Assembly (NCBI RefSeq): GCF_021130785.1
Contig: NW_025776244.1
Span: forward strand, 264,501 to 328,500
Direction: 5' to 3'
DNA length: 64,000 bases
DNA from: Homalodisca vitripennis
Lineage: Eukaryota; Arthropoda; Insecta; Hemiptera; Cicadellidae
Below the pieces are notes generated by a model. It worked only from the letters and a program-made list of their open reading frames with translations. It made no database searches and had not been told where the DNA came from. The position numbers and the translations under genes were made by a program. Positions 35,346 through 47,561 of the stretch are shown here, piece by piece (position 1 is the stretch's first letter; each line of letters starts with the position of its first letter).

Positions 35346-37811
35346 TATTAGAGAAAATATAGTTATGCAAAAAAGTAGTAAAACTCTATTTGATTCTATA
35401 AAACTTAATTAAATAAGTATATATTTTCACCGCGTGAAATGCTTTAATATATGAACAGGCATGCACTGAAAGAAAATATGATTGAATTAAACAAATATTG
35501 TATGACACTATATTGAAATTACATTACGCATACTTTGGACAGTTTATTACAGTTGACTTATTTAAACAATTAAGCTTTAGTTTAACTTGTTAGTACGTAG
35601 TACTAGTTTAATACTTACTTACGTTAATAATTCAACGTCAGCCACATAACATATACTTATTGTCTGTTATTGATATTACTCCTGGTCTCCGCCTTAGTAA
35701 TTTTATCGCCAATAAACTGACCGGATATGAGCGCCTCGCCGTCAGGCAGTAAACGGTAATTGGACAATACTTCTCTTTGACACCACTACTCTTGTTCAGT
35801 AAAACGAGAAAGTGTCAATCTTGGATTCCAAATAAAAGAAGCTCAGAATTTGATTAATGTAATCATTAAGTCAAACTTTTTGTCTTACCATTAAAGTTGT
35901 AAATAATTTAATACAAAAGTAACAAGAATAAACAAGCATATTTTACTAAGCTACTGTTGGTAAAAAATAAATCTCGAAAGTAAAATAATAAATTTTGCTT
36001 TTGAGATTTAATTCACTGCTCTATACACAACTTAATGTACAAACAGTTATTTTTCAATATAACGGCACAAAGCTGGTACAAAACGTCAAGGTATAGCAGA
36101 AGATCGATTGATAACAATTTATAAAATATCACCAATAATACTGAAACACTCAGAAACACTAATTTGTCTTTACTGTAACTTTCAAACTTCAGGTGCTACT
36201 TGAGGTATAAGGACCCTGGCGTTAATGCATTTTTAAATTAAGAAAGATCTCTCTATTAGGGAGACATGACCTTTAAAAGCCTTATTTCTTTCAAATATTT
36301 CATGATTAGATATACAAAATATAACTTCTGTGAGCAAGGAAAAAGGTTCATTCGAGGATTCGGAAAACTCTATATATATATATGATAGAATGAAGACATG
36401 TTTGAAAATAATTGTTATACTACACAAAGGGTCTTCTCTGGCTATCTTGTGTTTAAAATAGTTCCATACAACACGCATCCTTAGGCTGCAAGTAAGTATT
36501 CCACAACGTAAACTACAACAAAACCGACAGCACATTCTCACCAACCTATATCGGGTAAGAGGATATGTAATACGATATTACTTCTGCGCTGTTTTCGATA
36601 TCCTCACGTACTCACAGTATTAAAGATTGGATATAATGAATTTTCATTAGTGGTACCGCTTATCAATATCGCTGTGGCACTTCGACAATAAACTAAAAAA
36701 ACGGAACTATTAAGTTGAGAGTAATTAAAACTATATGCAAAAATTATATGAATTTTTTTATGTTTTATTTATTAGTTACATATGATGGGTTAAACAAATC
36801 ATGAACAAAATATAAATACAAAGTGGTTGAAAAAATAATTAATATACAATTATCTTAACAATATCTTAATAAAAACAATAAATAAACATATTTCATAAAA
36901 TCTAAAATTATTATAAAATTTTTTTAATTTTCCAATTTTAAAATCCACGAAAAAATATTATCAAATAACTAGAAATCTATTTTACCACGCTAGTAAGATA
37001 AATCTTATACCGTAATAATACTCATTTCATGATGAAGAGGTTAAATATTAAAAACATAATTAAAATGAATAATGCTAAATTTTAAATACAAATATTCGTA
37101 CAAATATTAAAAATTTTTAACAATATATTCGTTGTTTTCATTATTCATTTATCTGTATAATTAATAGTTAGTTAAACATAGAATACAAGTCAGTAAACAA
37201 CGAGTGAACAACAGTGAGTTGAACACCGTTGTAAATAATACAGTTATTGCTACGGATAAAGTATATAATTGCAATAACAATTAAACCCACAATATTTTTA
37301 AAACTAATAAATGAGTTAAATTAACTTGGTTCTTTCGTAAAGGTATTTTTATTGCATAATAAACTAATTTATTGAGTTAATACGGTATCAGTGAGCCAAT
37401 GCGCCAACTACAGTTCCGGCAGAAACTTTCACTCATCACTTCATACGCTACTATAGGCTAAACTAAACTTCCAATAAAAAAATGATAAATTACAAAAAAA
37501 ATATTCATCTATTTTCACACAACTTTCTCGCTGACAAATTTTGTCTGACCAAAAAATAAAAAAAAATCTTCGCTCACTACTTTTTTCTTGTCATTGTAAA
37601 CGCTATGTAAAATGTAAACAATAATCAAAATTATTACAAAATTTTTTAAATATTTAAAAATGTAACCAATAGATTGCTAATATTAAGAGCTTTAATTTGA
37701 CGCATCTTACAGAATTGTACGACATTGGCTTCAATTTTAAATCGCGAGAGGAAGCCGTAAAGGTCACTGATTTTCGCAGTCTGTTTTCATACTCCGCGCG
37801 GACAGTTTTAA
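35346..37811. other. unassigned AT-rich DNA
   Basis: A 103-residue minus frame (36233-36544) has no recognisable motif. 36700-37700 is extremely AT-rich. No array blocks were found. Confidence 0.35.
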
Positions 37812-37911
37812 CACAGCGAGACTAACTTTTTCATGCAGGTTAGTAGTCCGCGGCCAAGTCTACGGTTAAAAAACACAGCGAGACTGACTTTTTCATGCAG
37901 GTTAGTATCAT
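37812..37911. repeat. two-copy 61-bp direct repeat
   Basis: acacagcgagact.actttttcatgcaggttagta occurs at 37812 and 37873, with one difference in the compared part. Confidence 0.85.
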
Positions 37912-37943
37912 TAGCATGTCGGTGACGCGAACCGAGGATTTAA

Positions 37944-38230
37944 CCCTCTACCAAAAAGCTCAACGCGCCTAAAGAAGTATAAAGATAAGGAATAATATCA
38001 AAATAAAAAACTAAATATTTTTGCTCATAACGTTTTTGTTAACGATTTTTTTTATTTATGTAAAAACGTTAAATAAATGATCAATGTGTCTAAATCAAAA
38101 ACAAAAACCCAAGACATTATACCAATAAATAAATTTTTTATGAATTTTTAACCAGACCCTTGCAGAACCAGTCATTTTCGCTCGGAATTTTATGCATGCC
38201 ATATAGCAAAACGCTGCGGCACTCAAAGGG
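37944..38230. mobile_element. possible small TTAA-flanked MITE
   Basis: TTAA (37940-37943) followed by ccctctacc, and aaaggg followed by TTAA (38231-38234). The right end (gcactcaaaggg) is a good piggyBac-like terminus. The left end matches it only over the first few bases. Confidence 0.35.
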
Positions 38231-38315
38231 TTAAACATAGTTAAGCTATGAATTGTAATCCTTTCAACTATTATTCACTAATTTCAACTTGTACGAAAAT
38301 ATATTTTAACATATA

Positions 38316-39651
38316 AAGGGTGATTCAAAAAGAGCGCCGGTTTTGATATATCAAATTAAGAGATTTATTTTAATGAAAATCTGAAATCAAATACATAAAT
38401 ATGTTCATCTAACCTTCCGATTTCATGTATGAAAAATAATGTCATGCATGTGTCCTCCTCTGCTACGCTGGCACGCAACAACTCTGTCTATGAAATTAGT
38501 CATGACTGCACGACAAGTTTCCACTTCAATTTGGCCGATAACCCGTCGAATTTCCTCCTTCAACTCATTGATGGTTCGGGGTTTATTGGCATAAACAAAT
38601 GACTTTAGGTAACCCCAGAGATGAAATTCACGACCTTGGTGGCCATTGATGGTCAGAATTACGAGAAATGACGCGATCCTGAAAGCGGTCACGGAGCAAC
38701 AGAATTGTTGCACGGGCAACGTGGCAGGTGGAACCTGCTGAAACCACAACTGGTCAATGTCTATGTTACCCAAATGAGGCCACAAAAACTCCCTAATCAT
38801 CGTACGGTATCGGTCTCCATTCACTGACACAGCTTGCCCTTCCTGATCTTCAAAAAAATAAGGGCCGATGACGCCGCCCGACCAAAAGCCGCACCAAACT
38901 GTCACTCGTTGTGGATACATTTCCCTTTCGTTAATCATGTGAGGGTTTTCTGAACCCCAGATACGGCAGTTCTGTTTCTGAACAAATCCGTTCAATTGGA
39001 AGTGCGCTTCATCACTGAAGATGATATTCATTGCGAAGTTTTCTTCCTCCTGCAAATTCTCAAAAATTTCTCAATACCCAATCAACAAACTGTCGTCCCT
39101 TCTGGTGATCTGCTACTTTCAATTGTTGCGTCAGCTGAATTTTATAGGGATAATATTTGAGATCGTACCGAAGAATTCTCCGTACAGAAGAACATCTTAA
39201 ACCCAATTGTTGAGAACGGCGACGTATTGATTTCGCTGGGCTAACAGCCACACTGTCACGAACCACCTCAATATTCTGTTCAGTTCGGGCACAGCGACGA
39301 CGTCCAGAACTTTTGAGGTCGACTGTTGAACCCGTTTCTTGAAACTTTTTCATGAGTCTGCGAACTGTTGATTCATTCGGTGCTTCATTACGTCCTAGAG
39401 TACCGTGAAGTCGCCTAATAGTAGCCGCATAACTCTCTCCACTCTGATAAAACGTTATCACTATTAACACTCGTTGCGCACAAGTAAACTTCTCCATGGT
39501 TAGACACAGAATGCACTAATGAGAGAAATATCAGCTGCGTCAACAATCGGAATGTAGTCAGAAATAGAATCAAGGTCAAACATTGTTGCCAACTGATCAA
39601 ATAAAATTTACCGGTCTTTTAAAAACCGGCGATCTTTTTGAATCACCCATT
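38316..39651 (-). mobile_element. mariner-like transposon with both TIRs, ~1.34 kb
   Basis: Inverted ends aagggtgattcaaaaagagcg (38316 on) and cgatctttttgaatcacccatt (to 39651) agree over more than 25 bases with about two mismatches, extending into gccggtttt. TA lies on each side, as expected for IS630/Tc1-mariner target duplication. A broken transposase fills most of the interior on the minus strand. Confidence 0.9.
38423..39497 (-). pseudogene. mariner-like transposase, frameshifted
   Basis: N-terminal part (39497-39060): a helix-turn-helix domain of the DUF4817 type, with FTCAQRVLIVITFYQSGESY and ESTVRRLMKKFQETGS, then a SGRRR linker. A frameshift near 39062 moves the reading to 39055-38423, where the first catalytic aspartate is intact (IIFSDEAHF). 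After LWFQQ the frame shifts again: the next frame gives AGSTCHVARATILLLRDRF, so the second aspartate (QQDG in relatives) is gone. Before LWGYLKSFVYANK a deletion has removed the stretch with the third acidic residue. Cut-and-paste activity is impossible for this copy. The start ATG at 39497 follows the family N terminus. Confidence 0.88.
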
Positions 39652-39744
39652 ATAAGACAATAATTCTCTTAGTAATATTATCGCTTGTTATTAAATATGT
39701 ATGAATGGGTTAAAACATATTTGAGCACAGGTTAAGAGAAAACA

Positions 39745-40030
39745 CATTGTTAAAGCGATTCTTTCTGTACACTTTTGGTACAAGTCGCTACATAATGATA
39801 GATAAATTATTTATGTAAAAAACCCAAAAAGCAAGTGTTATTTGTCAATTACGATTTATTGTATGAAACATGAAATAAACTCCTTAATAAATCCATTACG
39901 TATTAAAGTTAATTTAATTGTAAATGATTTAAAATTACATGTTAACTGTTCCACTGATTTGTGGTGTTTTTAGCATTAATAAGTATTAGCAAAAACTAGA
40001 ACTACAGTATTAGCCATAAAAAAACAGTAC
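39745..40030 (+). repeat. array unit core 11, partial (B2, eroded B3)
   Basis: Hairpin B2 at 39759-39787 (right arm weakened: gtacaagtcg). A B3-like stretch near 39965-40010. B4 onward is replaced by the transposase fragment at 40135. Confidence 0.65.
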
Positions 40031-40134
40031 TGAAACTGAACCACCTTCTCGATCAGCTAATTCAATTGACGATTGTTGCCGCAGCTTCGTGTTTATTACT
40101 TCCTTCTTATTTGAGGGTAGTTTTTACTAACAAT

Positions 40135-40425
40135 GGTAGAGAAAGTTTTTATCCTAGAGCATAATCTTCGCTCATACTGAATTGGACGAGCGGGTAGGCC
40201 AAGCTTGTCATACACTGCATTACGTTTTCAGAAACATTTCCACAAAAACCCGTCTAGTAATGCTTTGATTTTTCGTGTTGTTGAAAAATTTCGAAGAACA
40301 GGTAGTGGACCTGGCTTTTCAGGTCGCCAACTACTGTCTGTACAAAGAAAAACCACGGAAGAGTGCTGCAGGAAGTGTTACAGTCACCGAAAGAAGCCTA
40401 ATGCGAGCTTCTCTTAAAATTAATA
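40135..40425 (+). pseudogene. IS630/Tc1-mariner transposase N-terminal fragment
   Basis: Plus-strand pieces of a helix-turn-helix DNA-binding domain: MVEKVFILEHNLRSY, then a stop and shift, then FQKHFHKNPSSN and FRVVEKFRRTGSG followed by SGR, and in other frames TKKNHGRVLQEVLQ and ERSLMRASLKLN-like. This is the order expected for DUF4817-type mariner relatives. The catalytic domain is absent. Different from the element at 38316, which is about 500 bp away. Confidence 0.65.
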
Positions 40426-40430
40426 GCTTG

Positions 40431-41324
40431 TATTAAAATTTTCCATAGATAACATCGAATTCAATGTGGGTGCGACGTGAGGTTTATCGTACGCCAAAGA
40501 TGAAATAATTCTTGCACCGAGTGTGGCTAAGGTAAAAACTAGTTTATGATAATTACAGTGCGATAGTACGTCTATATTTCTTGTACTTATACTAATATTT
40601 TGTGTAGTAATACGTTTAAATAAGTTATTGTGGTTTTCACATTTCAGGTTTAGTAGTTGGGTTTCTTCTGTAGTATCATACTGTGATGGCATTTTTACAG
40701 TAATTAATGGCTATCGTTAAATATAAAAATCTATGTTATTAGTTTACAAGTGCCTGTAGTTATATTTCTACTTAATTTATTAATTTGTTCCTAAAAGGAA
40801 TACATATAGAAAGGCAGGACACATTCTTTTTCAGTTTTTGATGAACGATTTGTAATGGTTTTCTATTTTGATATTAAATAATGGACCTATGTAACAGCCT
40901 AAGTATTAATACAATATATAATAAACGCTAGATTACTTTATAAAACGTTTCAGTTATGGCCAGCAGTAATGACAAGTAGAGGAATGTGTTATTCACCTTT
41001 ACTTTTAAAGGGTGAAATTGAAATCAGATATTAGATCTCAAGACGACTATGCATTTTTACACACTCAAATACTTAAAAATCTCGAGTAAATATATTATCA
41101 TCAGTAATCTAATATATTCGAAAAATCTATTCAAATTCTCAGAGATTTTTTTTGATTTATTCAATTTATATTCCTAACGAATATCTAATCACGGATGGTC
41201 TTCTCAAATAGGTATTCACCGAAAATAATTATTACTTAATGCTGAAAATCTTAGTATTACAAGCACATAATGAGTCCATTAAAGATTTGACCTTAGTCCA
41301 ATTAAACATTGTATACTTAATGTT
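40431..41324. other. inter-unit spacer
   Basis: The frame at 40420-40692 (minus, 90 residues) has no recognisable domain. AT-rich, nothing else seen. Confidence 0.4.
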
Positions 41325-41715
41325 GCGTGGAAGAGTGCTCTGGTGTAAACTCCCGTAACTAATATAATGGATTACAAATTATAGACCGTATTTTATACAA
41401 TAAGTTCCAGTCAATTTTTTAAAATTCTGAATGTGTAAAATTTCACTTACTACAATTAATCGTTTTTAATCTTTGCTGGTTTTCATACACTAGGCTGAAC
41501 TATTTGTAAATATTTAACTTCCTACAAAATGCCGTAGGGATATCTGTGTTACATACGTAAGAATATACTTCTCTTGAACAACTATAAACTTTTGATTAAG
41601 TATGCAAAACAAGTAAATACCACTATGGATGGTGATGCTTTTCATGAAACAGTAAAGAGATTCTCCCTGCACACTTTGGGTACAGAGAGGATTAAAATCA
41701 GAGCGAAACACAAAC
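41325..41715 (+). repeat. array unit core 12, partial (B1, B2)
   Basis: B1 (gtgctctggtgtaaactcc) near 41335 and hairpin B2 at 41662-41690. The 82 bp at 41623-41704, which include B2, are copied inside the adjacent transposon at 42607-42688. Confidence 0.8.
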
Positions 41716-42209
41716 TAGGCAGGTTATCAATTAGGTTACTTTATATGAAGGCAATATCGAGTTCGATTATAGTGCATATCACTGTATAAGATTTGGCTGA
41801 TCATTATCGAACCTTTACACATTGATCAAAGAGAAAATTGCTTATAGTCGAATAGATACACCTTCCGTATCGGAAGGGTGTGGAGGGGCAGCGAGCAGTG
41901 GGGAGACTGATGCCGCGATGTTGCCGCGTTGGTGCGGGCACTGCCGTGAGCGATCACTTTCTCACCGAACACTGAGAAGAAAACATCAGACGATGCGCGC
42001 CAGCGTACTTACCAACAAACAACGCGTCAGTTTGTGTTGTCTTTTGATTGTTTACACTAGTAATCAGAAAAGAAATTTCTTTAATTTAAAACAAATATGT
42101 GCGATATTAATATGTTACCATTATACTATATAATAATCTACAACTACTAAATAATTCGGATATCGTGAAGGACAAATAATTTGGGTACTTTGAAAACCTA
42201 ATATTGCAT

Positions 42210-42985
42210 TCACAGCGTTGGGGCCTTATCTAAAATCTTGGAGTGGTATGGGGCGTTGCCCATAACAATAACCGATGGAGCAGAAAGGTTAGGTAGAAGT
42301 GATTCTCTGAACCATTTTGAAAAAGTGTCATCGTTCATTTCTTCATGGTAGTCTGTGGTGCTTTGAAGCAAATAACAAGCAACATTAAGGAACAAACCCT
42401 CCAGATGTACCAGCGGGCAGTAAAATCAGCCTACCACCTTTGCCAATAGGAGCGGCTGAAGTTCCTTCAGTCGTGTCATCAGTCCATCCTCGTGAGACAG
42501 TGTGGCCGGTATTTACCCATGTTTCGTCTAACCACACTTTTTTTTTCAACTTTTTGTATTGAAACCCCAAAGTAACTAAAACACTCTTGAGAGAAAAATG
42601 CTGCCTCTATGGATGCTGATGCTTATCATGAAACAGTAAAGAGATTCTCCCTGCACACTTTGGGTACAAAGAGGAATAAAATCAGAGCTAACTGAAACTA
42701 ACAGTTTTTTTAAAGTAGGATGTTCTTTTCTCGTAATATAACCAATGTACATGACGGCGAATATCGTCCTGTTGGAAACCATCTAAGGCAGTAACGGTTT
42801 TTGTTTCTTCCTCTTTTTCCCAGGAGTCTGTAAGGTCGTATTACCAACCCCATTTAAACGTTCTTTCTCCTTGCAAATTGCAACAACGGTGCTTTTGTTT
42901 ATGCCTAACGCAGCTGCGGATCTTTCTACCACTTTATCTATTGGTATTAAAATAGCCCCGTTATCCTTTTCTTGCTGAAAAATTT
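42210..42985 (-). pseudogene. DDE transposase of the 41845-43448 element, broken
   Basis: N-terminal pieces (42985-42785) read ELVVKVRKFF, then IDKVVERSAAALGINKSTVV and a KKRKKQKP basic tail, the usual start of this insect transposase group. They continue as EHPTLKKLL (42720). An 82-bp array fragment (42607-42688) then interrupts the gene. The catalytic core resumes with FQYKKLKKKVWLDETWVNTG (first acid, DETW) and, after a deletion, DYHEEMNDDTFSKWF and SVIVMGNAPYHS. Relatives have aspartate where this copy has glycine (VMGNAP), so the second acid is lost. The C-terminal region with the third acid is deleted. Stops and shifts separate the parts. Assignment from family memory. Confidence 0.82.
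42607..42688 (+). repeat. array-derived 82-bp segment inside a transposase gene
   Basis: Same length as 41623-41704 with four substitutions and no gaps. It contains the B2 hairpin (42646-42674). Confidence 0.9.
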
Positions 42986-43974
42986 CCGGACTTTAACCAC
43001 AAGTTCTCGTGACTGACTGCTCAAAGCAGAGCCCTAGCCGATTTTGGTGTATGGTGATGGTCTCAGTGGGCGAACGCGAGGGCGGCCTCTTTTATTAGCA
43101 CTGGTTCCTCCTCTTCTTTCCATTACGGTGATAGTTAATGTACAACGTACAGTATATAACACACACTCACACACACTCACACCCTGATATTCACAACGAA
43201 CAGCAAAAACACCGAACACAAACAACAAATTTAGCAGTAAACTCGAAGAAGTCACTCTAGTAGCACTTGAGGACTGCGCAGAGAAGCGGTCGCCGAGGTT
43301 GGATGTGGCAATAGTGCCTGTTGCTATGGCAACCGCGTCAGACGCTTCTCGCTCCTATTGGTTACGTAGCCAACCAGGCAGTTCTCCCTCTCATTCCAAC
43401 GTAAGGACGCCCCATCACGCCGATACGGAATTTGTATATATTCGACTATAGAATATATATTTTTGAGCAAACTGAGTAGAAGAAATGTTTTATAAATGTT
43501 TTTGCAGACTTTCACAAACAACTAGAGGATATGTTTATTTTAGAAACTTATGTATAGGCTAAGAAGCATTTAAACTATTTTAACAGTCGTCTCGTTAATC
43601 CTAAAAATTACAAGAATATAAAAATTTGAACAATCTGTTAATTTTAACATTTTAAACATCTGTAAATGCAGTATCTGGCAGAGATTGTAGGTATAACATT
43701 TAGATGTATGTGTTCTCATGGGTATGTACATGAGATTACACAATATCATGTAATCCTGGCAACTCATAAATGCATGTGTATGACAGAATAACATATATTG
43801 TAATATTTTTAATATACTATTGAAGAAAATTAAACTCAAAATCAGATTCAGATTGAAAGTTAATCAATTAGTAGGTTAAGGCGGCAACAATGAAAAGAAA
43901 TCGTAGTTCAGCGTTTCAGTATGCGTATATTTTTTCTGTTTACATTGAAAGGATAAGCCAATCTGATTTAGGCC

Positions 43975-44160
43975 TTATTCTGCCCGTCTTTATAGGCCAC
44001 TGGCCTGTGTGAGGATCATATCAAACAGAATAAGGGGATGAGTCGATACAGTACAAGGTATTTGGTACTGATAAGAAGTGCAACGGTCAAAGGCAGGATT
44101 CGAACCTGCGCTATCTCTAACGTAGACTGAAAGTTCAACGTCTATGTGTAAGCTTAAATG
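43975..44160 (-). mobile_element. tRNA-derived SINE
   Basis: On the minus strand gcaggttcgaatcctgcc (44118-44101) is a perfect RNA polymerase III box B inside a paired T-arm, preceded by a tRNA-like region (gttgaactttcagtc) and followed by a non-tRNA body towards 43975. The 5' acceptor half is not intact, so it is a SINE rather than a functional tRNA gene. Confidence 0.65.
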
Positions 44161-44162
44161 AA

Positions 44163-44634
44163 AGATTACTCGTATACTACTCTATTAAAAAAAAAACTCC
44201 GTTTAGAAGTTGTTATAATTTTCAGCCCATAGTTAGTGTACGATTTAATTTGCAAGACCTACGATATTATATTTCACCTATATTTTACACAGAACGCACT
44301 GATTAGTTTAAATTACTACTCGTATTTGTAAATAGTATGAGTTGTTTAAATTATTTTATTTTTAATTGATTTATGACAACAAACTTTACTTTTCACGGAA
44401 ACTTAGGTAGGCAATGATCTACTGTAGTCACAAAAACCAAAACCTAAACCTAAACCTAAACCATGCTACTTTGCTCATGATATGGAACATGCTGTGCAAT
44501 ATTCTCCAGAAGGTTTTATTATATTTTACCATGAAACAGTTATTAGAACAAAAATTATTATTCATAGTAAAAATGTAAAATTTCAATTTGAATATGTAAT
44601 ATAATAAGTTGTTTCTACCACTATATCACTTCAT
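44163..44634. other. inter-unit spacer
   Basis: Contains a pre-B1-type string (accatgaaacag, 44529) and a short cctaaa repeat (44441-44462). No gene. Confidence 0.45.
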
Positions 44635-45637
44635 TTTGTTTCTCTTGTGAAATGGATGAGTGCTCTGGTTGTAATCTCAGCAACTAATTGAATAAATTAA
44701 AACATACACACCATATTCATCTTCATATCTGCACAATACAGTTTTCATAATTGTTGACTTTAAAGAACTAAACGTAATTAAGTGTCGAACTTTAATACTA
44801 AGTGAAACAGCATTCAATAATTTCACATTTTTTACATATTAACTCTATTATAAAATCCCAGAAAGATGACTATTAGACACCTTTAATAAAATAATTCTCT
44901 GATTCATTTTTATAATTTTTATCTCATGTTTATGAAGGGATCTTAAATGTTTCAATGTTTTAGAAACAAAACATAAATTAATTATTTCTGTATATTTAAA
45001 GTACTAAAGGATTAACAACCCAAAGTTACAAGTATTTTTTCTTTTGGTACACAAAGAATACTAACGTTAATGTTTGATTATGATAATCTTAACGAAATAA
45101 ATAAATAAATTATAAAATCCTTAAAAGATTAAAATTCTGTTACAATTTTAAATGCGTATACTTTAAACTGTTTTACTGTTGTTTACTGTAATTAATAATC
45201 TCTAAAACTTGCATGTAAACTGCTTTAGGTAAGAAGAAAACTAGAGCCAAAACTATGATTTAAAAGTAATCAAAGTAACTCATCTATAAGTCCTTGTCTT
45301 GATCCTGGTCTTCGGCTCCTACTCCTGGTGAAGATTTCCTGACGTCCTGCATGTTGAACGACTCTGAACGTTAAACTGAACTATAACAAATGTCCTTGCC
45401 CTTATCAAGCTTTGTCATTGCACCTGTCCCTGGACTTGCTTTTCCAACCCAACGTAGCATGAGGTAAAAGAATTAAGTAAACAACACTTTTGAAATTATC
45501 GAACACTTTCAAATAATTTTATTCTGCTGTTTCCATGGATATTAAAACAATAATAATATATAATCTGGTGTCTATGTTTCACCTGTTTCTTACTTTCTGG
45601 ATACCTTCACTTGCGTTACGACTACTACTATGATTAC

Positions 45638-45838
45638 TGTGAAAGTATTCTGCGCTATGGTATAGCGTTTTGGGGTAATCCATCTTCTTTAGACTGGCTT
45701 TTAAGATCCCAGAAGTCTGTTCTGAGAATAATTTTTAACCTCTGCAAATCCGACTCTTGCAAAGAATATTTTAAAAATTTCAAAATCTTTACATCGCATT
45801 CATTACGAAGTTCTCATTCTCACTTATACAAATCTTGA
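45638..45838 (+). pseudogene. reverse transcriptase C-terminal fragment
   Basis: About 66 codons in frame with the YGIAFWGN motif that ends jockey/CR1-group reverse transcriptases just before the C-terminal region. The palm, with its catalytic aspartates, is absent. The upstream ATG at 45611 belongs to array sequence (B6), not to the LINE. Confidence 0.75.
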
Positions 45839-46244
45839 TGAAATTCCTAAAACAACAGACTTCCATGATTTCAATACAAGAAATAAAACTAAACTAAATT
45901 TCCACAGCACAGAACGGCCAAGTTTGGGAAGAGTCCGTTTTATTTTGGTATTCGGCTGTTCAATAGGTTACCGGAACAAATAAGAGCAGAAATCTCCCTT
46001 TCTGGGATTAAGAGATCGCCAAGAAAACTCCTAAAGAGTTCAGTGTTTTATTCTCTTAAGTAGTTCTTTGAGTTTAATTTTTTACTTCCTTTCAATTTTT
46101 AATTAGAAAGTTAAGGTATCTCGTTCTTGCTTGTTTTTAATTGATTATAGATTACTCCATTATATTACTTGACAAAACACAATATTTGTATACTTTTTGT
46201 AAAATTGTACAAATCAATTATGTGAATACAAAATTGAATTGAAT
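45638..46244 (+). mobile_element. 5'-truncated jockey/CR1-like LINE
   Basis: Flanked by 7-bp direct copies of tgattac (45631-45637 and 46245-46251). The first ~200 bp encode the C-terminal end of a non-LTR reverse transcriptase, with ESILRYGIAFWGN followed by LRSQKSVLRII. A shifted continuation (near 45970, LPEQIRAEIS) suggests further decay. The 3' end is (aattg)-type repeats rather than poly(A). Only the last ~600 bp of a LINE are present, the usual result of aborted target-primed reverse transcription. Confidence 0.85.
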
Positions 46245-46330
46245 TGATTACACCGATTCTTGTTATCAGATTACCGTTACACATAATATACTAGAGACGC
46301 AAACATCTGCCATTGCCTGCCTTACAGTAT

Positions 46331-47508
46331 CGTGATAAATTATCATAATTTAGATACAAATTCCAGGCACACTATTCGATATGTCATGGTATTGCTTAAT
46401 AGTATATCTGTTTTCGCTATGTTTTCTAATTCCAGTAGTCTACATTTCAGTGCATTTAAAATTAATTAAATTCTAAAGTTATTTTATGCGCCCAAGTTAC
46501 TAAATTGAAAATTTTATAAATAAACAATCAATTATTTGAAAATGGGTTAGTGGTTAAGGATTCAATATCATTTCATTTAGTTTTCAAACAGTTTGTTTGT
46601 AATTAATTTTTACTCATGTACAACACTGATAAAATGTAGTCTGTAACTGTTATCATAACAAGTCTGAAATGTTATAACCTTTACAGGAACATTTGTTTGC
46701 AATTGCATGCAATTGTTACTTTTTCAGTTAAATTTGGTAAGAGAGATATATTTAAAAATATGAAATATTTATAAATGAATGACAAGTGCATCTTACTTGC
46801 TGATGCTTTCGTTTTACAATTTGACGAAAATTTTACTAATGTTGGTTTCAATAAGAGTATTGGTGTAATAGTCTTGAATATACACACTAATTTTGCTACA
46901 GAATATACTGATAAATGAAAATATTACTGATGAAAGAAAAGAATCTTATTTCCGAAAAGTTCCCTATAGTGAACTTTTATAAACTTACATTAAAATAAAT
47001 TCACTGAAGTTATTTCCCAATAAAAATGTAATATTAAATGCTTAACAATATGCCGTACACTCCATATTATTTTATGTTTAATTACATAAATATTTATAAA
47101 GGCACTCGACACTATCATATATTATAGGATCGTGTATAGATGCAGCTTGTTATTATTTCTCATACTTGATTTTAAACCAAAGAACGTAACATAAGTAACA
47201 TGCCAACTCAGAGCGAGGAACCCCACTGAGTCTATTACCTTACCACTGTGTCTCCATCTAACTCTCTCTGTCTGAAAAAGTACTTCTGATCACAACGTTT
47301 TCTTCTACGTTTTTACACATTTTTAAGAGAGTCCATTGTCAAAACGAACTCTTTATCTTACTTAAATTTAACGTTATCAACATTTATAACATCTGGTAGG
47401 CTAACAGTAAGAAAATATTATTAAATCATTAAATGTATTAAATACAATTTTGATTATATAAATGTAATGAAACCAAAAATTACTGCCAATATGTATATAT
47501 ACTCTCTA

Positions 47509-47561
<53 letters not shown>

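Larger units (their letters stand above)
41845..43448 (-). mobile_element. IS630/Tc1-mariner-type transposon with TIRs, ~1.6 kb
   Basis: Left end tagtcgaatagataca...ttccgtatcgg and right end, complemented, tagtcgaatatataca...ttccgtatcgg agree over ~35 bases. TA flanks both ends. The duplicate at 48350-48860 shows the uninterrupted site. Subterminal regions (41880-42060, 43260-43430) are GC-rich. A broken transposase lies between. Confidence 0.85.
41735..43870 (+). repeat. segmental duplicate of 48350-48860, copy A, split by a transposon
   Basis: 41740-41844 and 43449-43870 together match 48350-48860 (aatatcgagttc at 41753 and 48359; gacagaataacatat at 43784 and gacagaatgacatat at 48802). The interruption is exactly the TIR element 41845-43448. 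Confidence 0.75.
44635..46330 (+). repeat. array unit core 13 (B1-B6, doubled B4, split by a LINE)
   Basis: B1 near 44660, eroded B2 near 44985, B3 near 45205, B4 twice (45291 and 45390-45475), B5 at 45529-45541, first half of B6 at 45615-45637 and second half from 46245. The LINE at 45638-46244 sits inside B6. Confidence 0.8.

Noticed and set aside
36233..36544. 103-residue minus-strand frame
   Set aside because: Cysteine-rich start but no recognisable motif, no splice or promoter context and no conserved copy.
43330..43360. X-box palindrome gttgctatggcaac as a host promoter element
   Set aside because: It lies in the subterminal region of a transposon and is not next to any gene.
44101..44160. 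tRNA gene
   Set aside because: Only the T-arm and part of the anticodon region are tRNA-like; no acceptor stem closes, so it is called a SINE.
44441..44462. Interstitial telomere-like repeat (cctaaa)n
   Set aside because: Only about three units, and the insect telomere repeat is five bases (ttagg); chance or slippage is enough.
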